From positions 62,001-126,000 of the forward strand of contig VZRG01002031.1 in NCBI GenBank assembly GCA_013397435.1: a stretch of 64,000 nt of DNA. The letters run 5' to 3'. Position 1 is the first letter of the stretch. Each line of letters starts with the position of its first letter. The stretch comes from Erythrocercus mccallii (Eukaryota > Chordata > Aves > Passeriformes > Dicruridae). The notes beneath the pieces were generated by a model. It saw nothing but the letters and a program-made list of their open reading frames with translations. It was not told the DNA's origin and did no database searches. Positions 11,921-25,150 of this stretch are shown one piece after another. Both the position numbers and the translations under genes were made by a program.

Positions 11921-11926
11921 TTTGTT

Positions 11927-13190
11927 TGTTTGTTTTGCTTGGAAATAGAGCTAAGAGAATGAATTATGGTGATACAGTGGTATTTGTTTGAGGAATGCAA
12001 GTTCTGGGTTCTCTTTATAGATTCAAACATGAAGACACACTGTTTAAATTTTCACATTTAGAGAATGATGTTCTAGGAAGTTCACTGATGTTGAAATGTT
12101 GGTATTTATTGTGTGGAGACAGGCATCATAAGAAGCCCTAGTCATAAAATAAATTTATTACATTCTTACTGTAGACTAACAATTTTTAAATGGTAAGTAG
12201 AGATTTTCCCTTTTAACATCCATGCCCAAAGATGATGTTTTCTGTGTTTGTTATGGGGATAATTTTAACTTCGAGTTTTTCCGTTTCTCATACATTGCAA
12301 TGTCAGTGCCACACATACCTCTCTAAGTATAGAATCTTTTTCTCTATTTCTATTTCTCTATTTCTAACATGCTGTTAATTGTTATTAAGAAAATTATTGG
12401 ACAGAGGCCTTGGGATTACCCCTTTCATGATCCAGGATAAATCCACCATGCACTAATTCTGTGCTTTACACCACTGCTATCAGTACCTTCCCAAGGAAGC
12501 TGCCATGAGATTTAGTTAAAGTCAGAGACACACTTGCCATTCTTGATAAATTTACCATAATAACACCAGGTTTCCCTGCATGTGATGCAACTGGATTTGA
12601 AGATGGAGCATCCCATTCTGCTTTTGCAAAGACCTTGCATTGTGCACTTGTGGTCTGGCAGAGTATGTAAAGCCAAAAAGTCCTTAGTGTAGATTAAGAG
12701 CTGCTTTGCAACAACTGAAACATCAGTGTGTTATCAATATTAATCTTATACTAAATATAAAACACAACACTTCACCAGTTACTATGAAAAACACAATTAA
12801 CTCTATCCCAGCTGAAGCTGGGATGGGGATATTAGTTGTGACTGTCACTGTTGTGACTTCAATGTGTATTAAGAATACTACATAAGAAAAATTGCACAAG
12901 TTTTCCTGTCTGTATTTAATAATAGTTGATAGTCTTCCACTTGCCAGACTAGAGTTCCCAGGTGCCTTCCAGTTATTATTTGTACTTGGATACTTTCCAA
13001 TAAACTCAAGGGGAGCTTAACTGCCCAGGAGCCATTAACCAAGTGCGAAGCCAAACATGAATTCCTGAGGAGATTGTAGAGCTGCCCAAGGAAGAAAGGG
13101 GTACATGAGTGCACCACCACAGGTCTCTGTTAAAGCCTCTGACTTTAGCGCAGGCCTGCAAGTTTGTTTTGTTTTGATTTTTTTTCCTCC
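11927..13190. other. Unique sequence, no gene seen
   Basis: No repeat family recognised except a TCTATTTC-rich patch at about 12337-12366. The minus-strand open stretch of 80 codons at 12878-13120 has no supporting features. Confidence 0.55.
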
Positions 13191-14110
13191 TATCACAGAA
13201 TCGACTAGTTGAAAAGTGAGATGATGGAGTCCAATATATGACCAGATACCACTGTGTGAGTTAGATCATGGCACTCAGTGACACATTCAGTCTTTAATAC
13301 TTCCAGGGATGGTGACTCCACCACCTCCCTAAGCAGCTCATTCCAATGCACAGTCATTCTTTCTTGAGAAGAATTTCTTCCAAATCTCCAACCTAAACCT
13401 TGTCTGGTGCAGCTTCAGCCTGTGTCCTCTTGTCCTATTGCTGGTTGCCTGTGAAAAGACACCTAACCCTACCTGGCTACAGCCTCCTTTCTGCAGGCAT
13501 CTGTAGAGGGTGATAAGGTCACCCCTGAGTCTCCTCAGGCTAAACAACCCTAGATCCCTCAGCCACTGCTCACAGGGCTTGTGGTCGAGACTCTTCTTGG
13601 CCATTGTTCCCCTTCTCTTTACACATTCCACATCTCAACCTCCATCCTCAACTTGGGGGCACATTAGTGGACACAGCACTCACTGTGTGACCTAACCTGT
13701 GCCAAGTACAGAGGGAAAATCCCTGCTCTGGTCCTGCTGGCCAAACTATTATTGGTGCAGGCCAGGATGCCATTGGCTTTCTTGGCAACCTGGGCACTGC
13801 TGGCTCATGTTCAGCCATTGTCAATCAGTATCCCCAGGTCCATTTCTGCCTGGCCATTCTGTCCAGCCACTCTGCCCCAGCCTGTAGCACTGCATAGAGT
13901 TCTTGTGGCAAAAGTGGAGGACCTGGTACTTCGGTTTTTTAAACATCACATAATTGGATTCAGCTCATCTATCCAGATTTTCCCTCTGCAGAACCTTCCT
14001 ACCCTCCAGCAGATTGACACTTTCCCCCCATTTTGATGTTGTTTGCAAATTTTCTTATGGTAGTCTCAATCTCCTTCCCCAGATCATCAATAAAGATATT
14101 TGTCAGGTTG
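13191..14110 (-). mobile_element. 5'-truncated CR1 LINE (end of ORF2 and 3' UTR)
   Basis: On the plus strand it opens with TATCACAGAATCGACTAG, the reverse complement of the CR1 3' terminus. It runs through the family's conserved 3' blocks in antisense (about 13320-13660: CCTAAGCAGCTCATTCCAATG, GAATTTCTTCCAAATCT, TCTCCTCAGGCTAAACAACCC). Further on come the end of ORF2 and the RT catalytic box near 14030-14060, whose reverse complement reads KFANNIKM where active elements have FADD, so both aspartates are lost. The match fades after about 14110, the usual 5' truncation of LINE copies. About 920 bp is kept out of roughly 4.5 kb for a full element. The minus-strand 97-codon ORF at 13338-13631 and the plus-strand ORFs here are not genes. 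Confidence 0.92.
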
Positions 14111-15596
14111 AATGATCCTTGGTTTTGCATTAGGATTTTGAGGTAACTTGAAAATGGAGTAAGATTTTGCTGGCTGAACTCATCTCAGTTATCCTTGTCT
14201 TGATGTAGTACCAAACAAATTTTACCTTGCCAATTTTTTCCAGATACAAGTGATAATATTATTACTACTGAAGTGAAAGCTGTAACATCATTTTATGATA
14301 AAGCAGAAGGTTTTAAGGATAAAGAGCAAGGAGTTAGTTAGGAGCAAAAACCTGTCTTGATGGTAAACAAAACGTTTCATAGAAAGCTGTTGTGCATCAC
14401 TTACATACATGTTACAGAGCTGGAAAAGTACAAAGTTTACTTAAACAGAAACTAAAGCCATGAAGAATTAGACAGAATTATCTTTCATATTCTGTGCTTT
14501 TTATTCTGTCATTTCTTTGGATATGAACTAAAAGTGTCAAAATACTTGGAGAAAACCTTGGTTCTCTTAATATTGTGAGACTGTTTAGATGTAAAAAGTA
14601 GCAAAAATCTCAACTTTCTGTTTTCAAACTTTTCAGCTCATTTTTTTTCTGACCTAGAAGTCTAACTTGTACAGATGCATTGAGATAAACATCAAAACGA
14701 TATGATTTGTCTTTAAAAGATATGACATTTATTCTATATTTAGATGTAGAAAATGAAATCATGGTCTTCCCAACTATCGTTTAATAAAGAAAAAAATGCA
14801 GTCATATTTCTTATTCGGTTTTCCACTATCTTGGACTTTGACATGATGTTTCATTGTTTCAGACACACTCCCTTAAATTAACAAATAGCATTACGACTGC
14901 CAGTAAGGATGCTTTTTAAATATAACTACATATTTTTGTATCAAAACCAACAGACACAATTGTCTTCAATCTAGAAAGCATACCTAATGACTTTTAACTA
15001 AAACTGCCACTGAAAGCCCCTAATGAAATTTTAGATTTCACAGTACTTGTGGCATTCCTTTTATAATACACCACATTCTTGAACAGTTTCCTTAGGGAGA
15101 AAGTCTTGTGATACATACAGATATGTCAGAAGTTTCCTCTCTCATCACAGTCTTGCAGCTGATCAGCATTCCTGAAACATCCTGGAATAAATTCTTCAAA
15201 CAACTCTAGGGACCACAGCAAGTTTCCAAAATGTTTTTATTAGAACTTGATAAATAACTTGATAGTAATATTAATCTTGATGAAAAAATATGTTTTTCAC
15301 TTAAAACAGGAGTTTGGTTTGGAATGAAATTTTCTCTCTAAGTGGTGACATGGAGAAAGATTTCCACTTCTTATTCCTGTGAATTCTGCTGCCTGACCAA
15401 TTGAAGCTATACTGACATCTGCATTGGTTCCCCTTTTCTCTCATGGAATTTTCCCCTCTATGTATCTAATTTTATTCTTTGACTCCACTTGTCCTTATAT
15501 GACCTTAAAACCTTTAGAAAATGCTGAATTCTGTATCCCAGTTTTATCCTGACTTGATAGAATTTACTTCAAAAAAACACGTGGATATACGGGTGG
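14111..15596. other. Unique AT-rich sequence, nothing seen
   Basis: No ORF of note, no recognisable transposon and no clear splice-flanked open stretch. Confidence 0.6.
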
Positions 15597-15945
15597 TGTC
15601 ATTTTAAGCCCAGCTGGAGATGAGATTCTATGCAGCCACTTTCTGAACCTCTCTTCCCGTCCATTACTCTAACCTGGAATGGGGAGAAGAATCACAGTAA
15701 AACTTGTAGGTTGGGATAAGAACAGTTTAATAATTGAAAATGAAATAAAATATATTATTAATAATAATCATTAAAAAATAATTATAATAACAAGGGGAAA
15801 ACAAGTGATGCAAAATCCAATTGCTCACCACCCACTGACTGATGCCAGATTCCCCCCTTCCTGAACCCAGATCTGCGCCTTCTGAGTAACCAGTTTATAT
15901 ACCAGTCATGATATTTTATGATGTGGAATATGCTTTTGCACAGGA
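15597..15945 (-). mobile_element. Old ERVL-type LTR fragment, antisense
   Basis: Starting at TGTCATTTTAAGCCCAGCTGG, the plus strand is the reverse complement of the 3' half of the same LTR family as 1-292. Recognisable blocks are GGAATGGGGAGAAGAATCAC, AACTTGTAGGTTGGGATAAG (complement of the CTTATCTCAACCCACAAG block), a TTTAATAATTG stretch holding the polyadenylation region, and AGTTTATATACCAGTCATGA with the reversed TATA region. The match ends near 15945, so the 5' part of the LTR is missing. An ATT/AAT-rich patch (15745-15795) replaces the usual ATT run. Confidence 0.8.
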
Positions 15946-18900
15946 TATAAATATAAATATTTTAGATCAATGGTACTCTTTTATAAGTAAGTCAGATATT
16001 AATATGTTTCAGACATAAGTAATTTTTTTTTTTACTAATAGCCCAAAATTTAGGTGTTTTAATGAGCAAGAGAGGTATTACCATCTAGAGAACTTTCTGT
16101 AATTTCAGTGTCTTTCATTAACTTTTCTTTTCAAAGTTATTTTTTTCAACATAATGATAGCTCCTAGCCCTTCAGATATTTTTGTTGTGAGCATAAACAA
16201 AAAATGACTTTTCAAGAAATAAAAATGAGTAAAACATTTAACATAACTATTTAATTTATCAAGTTCCCTGTTTGTCCATTTTCAGTTGACACAAACAATG
16301 AAAACACTTTAAACTGATTCTGATACTACTGCTGCTACTAGTGCTACTGATTTAGTAAAAAGTTTTATTATTAGTATTTCTACCCCAAAATGTCATAATG
16401 TCATAACATTGACATCCCCGTATGCTGCCACTCAAATTGTAATTCTCAATTCTCAAGTTATCAATGACATGGGTATTTCACAAAGTATTAGCTTCTTTTA
16501 GCACATACTCTCCCAGCCACACAGATTTCACAGTGATCAGTGTAAGGCACAGAACTAACTGTTCTTCCTGCTTCCTCCTCCAAAAGTTGTAGTAGACATG
16601 TTTTTTGTTTGCTAGATAAAATAATGCTATGGTAGGACTTAGAAAACATATGGAAGATAGATTCCTTGCAGCTACAACGATTAGTTTATCAATTAATGCC
16701 CCTGGCAAAACATGGTTGGAGTTGACATGAATGACTGATGGACTCCCTCAACCAGAAGCTCATCTTTCAAGAAGTAGTTGTGCATCTCTTGCTGTGTTTT
16801 CAGTGCTGTCTGTGTCTGAGTCCCTGCAGATGGTAGTATAAGTGGTATAAGTAGTATAAGTAGTATAAGTTGCACCAGCTTCATTCTGGGTATTGTATTG
16901 TGCCTAATGTGTAACCCACATGAGCCTTAGGGCTAGCCAAGATACAGGTGATCACTGCCTGACTACCCCTCTTTCTGCTTTTGTAATGGGATTAGAAAAG
17001 CTAGACTGATTCCTGCCTGTGTTGCAATTGTGCTACATTCCTGTCCTCTTCGCACCCCTAGAACAATATCAAGAGCTCAGCTCCAAGAGTCTGGAATGTG
17101 TGAGTGTTGAAGGGATCCAGCAAAAATGTTCTTGTCTCTTAAACCTCTTATAACTAAATGGAGTCCTCTGACAAGACTGGCTTTTGACATTGTAAATTTC
17201 CACCATAGTGTATTGCCTTCTATTTATCAATATAGTCTCATAAATTATGTTGCATAAATAAATAAGAATTGACCACAGGTGGTCTAAAATGTAATTTGAC
17301 CTCAAACATGTTTCATGTATAAATTTTATTCAGGTTTTTAAACTACAGCTCCTATTGCTTTTGACATATTTATTATGACTAATCCACAATTTTGTCCATA
17401 ATTTACCATATCAGAGTCCGACCCTAATAATATTATATATCGTAAAAACACTGTTCCTGCAACCATACAGGGTGAGACACAATTGTTGTATGGCAGCTTT
17501 CTACATCATCCCTTAGACAAGGGGACTCTGCCCAGGAAATAGCATTTTTCAAAGTTCCTTAGTATATAATTTCTATTTCTACTCCATTTCTTAGTGGACT
17601 GATACCTGCTTTATAGAACTGCCTTAATATCTCACAACAATGCCAACTCAGTTATGTCTCTAGTCCCCTGGAGAGGAGTGTGGCCATGTGACAATTATTT
17701 ACTGTCAGCTTAGAGTCACTGACAAGCCCAAGTCACAAACAGTACATTATGGCTGTTGACACCATACCTGAAGCTGTGGATACAAAGCAGGAGATGCAAT
17801 TCTCTGAGGCCGCAAAAACTTTTTTTATGTACTTGGAAACCCAAAACCAAGCAATTTTTCCTGTGTGTTTTATGTTTAAAATTGAGGAGAAATGCAAAAA
17901 AAATTGTTCAAATATAAATACATACATCTGCTGTGCATATTCTATTGAAAACTAAATTAAAACTTTGTTTCATAATATTTCTACAGTGAAAGCAAAAAAG
18001 ACTTACTTTCACTGTATTTCACATGAAGCTAAGCACTTACATCTAAAAGCTGCATGTATCTGAAATAAAGTATTTTACTACTTGGATTACAGTCTGAGAA
18101 TTCTTACATATTTTTAATTAATAAATCATGCTCTATGAAATTATTTTGATTTTCAGCATCTTGCCCTCCATTTCTTCTAGAAAGTTGCTTAGATAATAAA
18201 GCCACATGAGATAGAACACAAGCTCATTTTTGAGGAGGATAGGTTAATTGAACTTATCTGGCTTTTTCTAGCCTAGGAAGAGGTGTAAAAGAGGATTTGG
18301 ATTCTTCTGTGAGTGTTCCAGAACTTCCTTGCCTGATCACATAACTGAAAAAGGAACGTTCTTGCAGAATTCTGCCCCCAGCTCAGAAGACTAGGGATAC
18401 CTAAACTCATGAAACACATGAAAGTCTCTGGATGGCGTGAAAGACACAGCCAATGTAAATGATTCTGTGCATGGGTAAAGGGATTAAAAGGGACAAAAAC
18501 ACTATCACAGCCTGCTCTTTGAGCCAAGTGCTTCTTACCACATCAACTGAATACAATATCAAGCATACTGATTGCACCGTGGCTCTAAGGCAGAAACTTC
18601 TGGTTATGTTTCTACAAAGTGCAAGTCCTAAAATGCTTTCAGATTAGATTTCTTGTCCTTGTTTTTAAGCCCTGACTGAACTCTTGAACCCTCAATTTGA
18701 GAGATATGTATGCTTGGGATGGTTTCAATTTTATTTTGTGTTTAACCAGTTTCATCATTTCAAGCCTAAAGCTTACATTCCTGTATTCAAATGAGTCAGA
18801 AATCTGTGGACTTACCCCTCAGTTTTTAGCAGTGGACTATACGCAGGGGGGATAGACTTTAAATAGAATCACACACAAAGCTTGTGAAAAAAGTCTGCAG

Positions 18901-21900
18901 GAACCTACAGGAAACCAAGGGCAACACAGTTAATTATCAAGCCTCTCCTCGTAAGACAGATGCTCCACTTCATTATGGATCATCTTTCTAGCCCTGTGCT
19001 GGACTTTCTCCATAGTGTTCATTTCTCTTTTACTAGGAAACCCATCACTGAAAAGATCACACTAAGCACAACCTCACTAGTTCTAAGCAGAAAGTAAGGA
19101 TTAGGATAGAAAAGTTATTAGAAGAATTAGAAGTGGGGAGAAATTTATAGACAAGTTAAGCTGAGAGGTAAAACATGCCAGATAAAAAGAAAAAGGTGAA
19201 ATAGAGCAGTTCTAAGACAAGAAGTACATAACTTCACAAAGTAAAGGTATGATATAGCAAAGGAAAAGAAAGAACAAATGTAACAGAAATTTCAGCTGGA
19301 AATATTTTGTGGTTTCTTCTCTAAAAATTGATTGAAAACAGTACAATGGAAGCACGCCTCCTGATGTGTACAAGAATGTACATAGGTTACAAAAACTTCC
19401 ATAACCCCAGTTAATGAGTTGAGTCACATAGTCAAAAAATGCTGAAGTTATGGTTCCCAGAGTAACATTAATTACATTTTCTCACTTTTATTTATGACAG
19501 AGTCTAGAGTTCACAGCATATTAACCATACTGAGAAAAAAGTATGTATGCTTGTGAATGTCTTTGGGGAAGAGGTGCAGTTGAGGGAGTCTTAGATCTTA
19601 GTTTTAGACTCCACCTGGCTTTTGAAGACAGATCTAAGACAGTTGTTGTGTATAGCATATGATTAATTATGGCATTGGCTTATCTCAGAAATGAAAAAAT
19701 AGTATTCTAAGCAATTATGGGACTAGGATAAATTTAAGAAACCATATTGCTTTTGAGTACAACCTCAGAAACTAGTAAAAAAAGGAGGATTTATGTGGGA
19801 ATGAAGGTTCCCATAACTTTACAGAAACAGGTACAATAACAAACATAATGAACATGTTAGACAATCAGATCTTCAAAATGTTTTAGCTTTACTGACACAT
19901 TTCTGATGTAAAGCCTGTTCCAAGAAGAGACTGACAAACTGGAAGTTTGTATTATACCAGTTTGGGCTCTGTAAAACTGATTTATAATTCCTGTGCTCTA
20001 ATAAAGTGAGTACCCTGTATATACACACACTGTATATTTAAACACGCACACCATATATTTAAACAAAAGAGTAAGTGATTTTAATCTCCAAACTTCTCCT
20101 CCCTCCCCCCTTCCTGTTTTCTCCCTCCTCCTTCTTTGTCCCCTTTACCACCCACTCCAAAAAAATAGAGTTTAGGGAGGAAGTGAATGTTCAGCCCCTT
20201 TTGAAAATCATGAGATATTTATATTCCCCAACAAAGTTCTGTTCACCAGATTAGTATAGCTGACAGTACTACCACAGCCCAATTCTTTTTAGTTCATATC
20301 TCCTTAAGGTTGAAATTATGGTGCTGAAAGAGGTTGGAATAACAATATTTTCTGGCTTAATAGTCCCCCTTTTCAGTTAGAAATTCACATTGCTGTTAAC
20401 CACTTTTTAATAAATTCCAAGTTTTGAACATTGTGCATTTCTATACCATTTGCATCTGGAAATAAACAAACTTACAATGGCTGAAGATAATTCTACAATT
20501 TTGGTATTTTTATGAAGATAATGAAGTGATAGTTTCTGGAAAAAATATCTCTGTGAACTTTTTATTTTTTAGAAATTTTTTCTTGTTTTGAAATAACGTT
20601 CTCTCCTTACAAGCTACGATTTTCAGTAGACTATGTGATTATTTTTTCTGTTAAAAACCCTCACCATGAAAACCTTTCATTTTTATCCCTACTCCAATTT
20701 CTTCACTGTTGATTATAAGGATGGATCACATGGCAGCATAAATTATATTGGAAGCTATTCAGTGAGTACAGACCATGGTCTGTGTACAACAGCTTTTCTT
20801 CTGCACTGGCTCTTTTGAAAAAGACAGCCACTTCTGTACCCTATTATTCATTTTATTCTTGTATTTTGTTGAGTTCTTCTTGTTTGATCAGGTAAAGGAT
20901 CCTTTAGCCTACAAATCTCTTTTTAACCTTCTTGAGGAAAAAAGGTTCCAGAGTTCTTTCTCTAAGGATGTAAAAAATTAGTGAATTGCTTTACATTTAG
21001 CTATTTGAGATACTGGAGGTATGCCTTTAGTTTAGTATATAGTTCTATATACTATAGACATGTAGAACTCTTGTGTGACAATGTTTGGCAAAGGAAAAAA
21101 AAAAGAAATTTAAGTGAATTTGTTTGCATAGTTGTCTCTTGCCTCTGTGCTTGTGTTTTTCTGACTCAATAATTCTGTAAGTGTAGAAGAGATATGTCAG
21201 TAACAGCAAAATAGGTACAATGGCATGGAGGCATTTAATCTGTTTAAAATGTTGTCTATATGGAAACCAAGCTAAGACAGAAAGTACTCCCAGACTCTAG
21301 ACTTTTAGAAATTGGGAAGGACCTGAGAGAATAACCAAGAGGATTTCCAAAACAACTGCTGATTCTCACTGTACTTTATAAATTTTGGTTTGATTTTTTA
21401 TTCCCAGTGATCATGCACTATCTCAGAAACCTAGCTGAATTATTTGTAATTTTCTGCTCTGGAAGGAAGGTCTCTAAAAGTTTTTTTCTCATTGTCCCTG
21501 TATCATCTAACTGAAATCTAGAGTATATTGTAGAATGACAGTTTCATATTATCCAGCTTATTCTATATTCCCAAATTTTTTATTAACACTAGCAAAAAAA
21601 CCCTTTTATATAAATTATTTCTATTTTACTGAAAAAAATGGTAAAAATGCACATTGTTGAAGGTCAGTAAATAACTTTGGACTGGGACTAGAATCTAAAT
21701 ACCCAAATGTATTAATCTCAGGGTTTGTGAAACCTTGTGATGACAAAGGTCGCATTAAGAAGAATCAAAGACACTTGAATCTGTGGAAGAACATGTATTT
21801 TTCTCATTATTCTTGTAGTTCCCCCTGAAAATCTTCCTTCTTCTTTCTACTTTTCATCAGAAAAGGAGGTTTACAGAAGTGTTTAGATTTGGGAAATGTT

Positions 21901-24756
21901 CTGGTGGTGAAGCTTTTGGGACTATCCTTCAGAGGTTATTTTAACTGTATTCTGTCAGGAAATCCTTCATTGCATTGTTAGGCCATCCCTGGGAATTTTA
22001 TGGAATCACTTGTGAATGTGGTTGTTGAACCACCATAGAAAGACCAGTCTCGCTTTCATGGGGACTGTTGTGGCTACCTGTGTCCTGGTAAAGAGAGCAG
22101 GGTTCAAGAGCCACTTGTGTGCGTGCTGCCTGACTCCAGTCAAAGCCTGCTCATTGGGCAGCTGCATCAGCCTGCACCATGCTTCAGGCAACTAGCATCC
22201 CTGACAACTGTGACAGCACGCTCAGAGGTCACTTGACATCTCTAACATGCTGCCAAATTGTGTTGTAAAGAAGTATTTCTAACCCTTCCCCTTAGCTGTG
22301 AGACAAGACTAATTCAGACAGCATGTGCAGGTGTGTTTGACCTGATATGCGCTTAGCAGCTTAGAAGTCATTGCTTCTTTTACTGAGCTTTCTCCTTATA
22401 ACCCTTACTGCAGTTGCAGAAGATGATGAGAAACTTGTAGTACTACCAACATAAAAGTAATAAAACCCAGATGGTAGACCTCCCCCACTTCTCCAAAAAC
22501 CATATGATAAGGGTATCTTAAGGCTTTAAAATTTGTTTAGGTGTCTTTGAGGAGTTGAAGTATACTTGTCATATAGTTCAGCTTTTTTCTTCAATTATAT
22601 AAGTCAGAGAGTCCATTTTATATATGCTTGATTCTGCTAGCTGCAGACTTTGAAAAAAATGAAAGTTTTGCTATCACAAATTATAGGAACTGGTGATCTG
22701 CACCAGTTCCTTCTCAGTTTGGTATTTTTTCATGAAACATTGCTGATGCATGACTGAGATATTAAGAGTTGCAAACAAAGTTTCTTGAGAAATTTTGAAT
22801 CTGAGAATCAAAAATAAATTAGCAGCCATTGCAAAATGAAGCAATTTTACAACATTTCTGTAGATACACATACCACACTTTCCCCAAATATACTGATTCT
22901 TTAGGCTTCATTTGGAGAGGCAACTATATTTATATTCTATTCTGTCCTGAAAACTACAAGTTAGGTTATGCTTAACTGGCTCTAGAGAAATTAAAAGAGT
23001 ACCGTAAAAAAATGACTGAGAAGTCACTTTGCCAGACTGAGAAAATCCAATACTGAGCAGGAAAACTAAGTCAGTGTATCAGCTTAAGTGCATTTTGAAA
23101 CTACCATTAGATGTAGTAGTTAAATTAAATTCTCTTGGTTTTATTTTTCAACTATTGGCCCTTCCAGAGGGTACCAAGAATTGGGTCTGCCTGTTTGAAT
23201 GGTTGTGAATACGTCTGTTTTCCTCCCCTTTAACCACTCTCTGAACTCTTGATACCGCTTAAATGTATTTTCCTTGAAAATATCCCCCTATTACGGACCC
23301 CTTTTCTTGTGCAAATCCACTTAGTCTACAAGATGAATAATGGTAGTGATGGTACAAAATTTATTCTGGATTCATCTATAATTTACTTGGACAGAGGATG
23401 AAAAACAATTGAGAGTTAGTTATTTAAGAACAACTACAGAGTTATAGCTTTGCAAGCTTTCCTCTCTTACTAATTGTATTGTTATTAAATGTTTTTTTGC
23501 ACAGAAAAGGGGATTTTGAGGTAGGTACCTTAAGTTCTATAGAACATATTTTGTTCAAGGAAGCAGTTACAATTGTTGAAGTTCTCCTGAAATTTATTCA
23601 AACCTTTCAATTCCTCAAACTGTTCTCACAGTAATGGTATTGCCGGCGCTGCTTCCTAGGTTGTTTCTGCACTTTTTCTTCCATTTAAGGTGGCAGCTCA
23701 GTCTTTTACCCAGCATTTGCTCACATCTGCTCGTGATTTTAGCATAGGAAAAAAGTAAGCTGTGAAAGCTTGCCAGAATTGTAAGATGTTCTCAATAGTT
23801 CCACCCAAATATTTTTTCTAAACTCTTCTCCCTTTCCACAATTATATTCTGGCTATGACTTTCTGGCTCTGGTGTTTTGCAGCTAGAGTTGCTGCAGGAC
23901 AATAAGGTAAAAAACTAGATGATTTGAGCTGCTTTAGTCACTGTGAGAGTTCTTGGCTTGTTTCTTCTCCTGTGTACCATATTCTTCTAAGGAAAAATAA
24001 GGAATGTTCTGAGATCTTATAAAGCAGGATGAGATGTCAGGATTCCAGGCTGCTAGTTCCACATAGCCATGATGAATATTTTTTGTATATTGAATTATGC
24101 TTCATACCTTGATTAAGAAAATTTATATAATAAATACTTGGAACAGGATAGCAAAATGACGGACACCAACCTCCTTGTTATATCTTCTTTTCCTGGTTCC
24201 TTCTCTATTATAGAACAATAGATGTTACATTCATATCAGCATCTATCAAATCCTTTGTCAGCAGAAAGCAATGGAAGAAACTGACATGTGCAGGCTGTAT
24301 CTTGTGTTAGATGGAGATGGCTCATTTTTCTTTAAACTAGAAGTCACTTCTCATGTGCAAAATCTTTTTCTGCAAAACAACAAAAAAAATTTGAAGTATC
24401 TGTTTTTTAGCTTTTCTTTTCCTGCTATCATTCTTTGCTTTTCAGTTTACAAAATGTGAGCCAATTAGTCTGTTGGAGTCAGTCTTCATTGACTATGAAT
24501 GGATGGGAAAAATTGAACTCTCGAGATTCCCTAAAACCTCAGCTAATGCCATCTTGGCTGGGACTTATTTGTTTTGAAACTATTTTTTTTGGTAGTGTTG
24601 CATAAATGGACCAGTGATCCTTCACAGGTATGACAGCACTAATGTGATAGAGGAAGGACATCCTGAATAATTGTTATTTTAGAACTTGGACGAAGTTCTG
24701 ATTTCAGCTTGTTTTGGTACTGGTTGAAGATCCTAGATATGACTTTGATGGGAAAT
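15946..24756. other. Long unique AT-rich stretch
   Basis: No repeat family or convincing exon recognised in 8.8 kb, apart from small simple repeats: a 9-bp tandem at 16836-16871, CACA/TATA-rich sequence at 20015-20062, and a pyrimidine-rich patch at 20090-20160. A GC-richer island at about 22000-22260 has a 61-codon minus-strand ORF (22006-22191) with no other support. The stretch is consistent with intron or intergenic sequence of a large bird chromosome. Confidence 0.5.
16836..16871. repeat. 9-bp tandem repeat (GTATAAGTA) x4
   Basis: Four units in tandem, GTATAAGTG, GTATAAGTA, GTATAAGTA and GTATAAGTT, differing only at the last base. It is a minisatellite-like seed. Confidence 0.95.
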
Positions 24757-25150
24757 TGTCCTGATTTCAGCCAGGACAGAGTTAATTTTTGGCAGTAGCC
24801 ATGAGGGGTGAAGCCCTGAGCCATTTAGGCATGTCTGGGTTATTCCATACCATCCAATTTTCCACCCAGGGCAGGAGTGAGTGATTCTTCTGGGAGCAGG
24901 GCCGTGGCTTTGGGTGAAACAGGATGTGGTGAGGCAGAGAACCCATCCACCACTGCTGTTCATTGCTGAGCAGCTGTCAGGTCAGGCATGGCAGGTATTT
25001 TTGCATGTGAATCACCATCTCTTGTACACTTTTATTGATATTGTTGCTGATACTGTTTGTTTCTTACATCATTGCTGTTTCTAGTAAATTGTTCCTTATC
25101 TCAACTCTTGATCTTTTCCTTTTGTCCCTTTCACGTTCTTTTCAGTGGGA
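24757..25150 (+). mobile_element. ERVL-type solo LTR, decayed
   Basis: The 5' end TGTCCTGATTTCAGCCAGGA, followed by CAGAGTTAATTTTT, matches the start of the avian ERVL LTR. GGTTATTCCATACCATCC (about 24838-24855) matches the block before the TATA region. The 3' blocks AGTAAATTGTTCCTTATCTCAAC and the pyrimidine-rich segment to about 25130 correspond to the polyadenylation region and U5. The last 100 or so bases and the CA terminus are not recognisable, and no target duplication could be defined. The middle is shorter than in 5532-6156 and seems deleted. ORFs of 61-76 codons inside are shadows. Confidence 0.8.
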
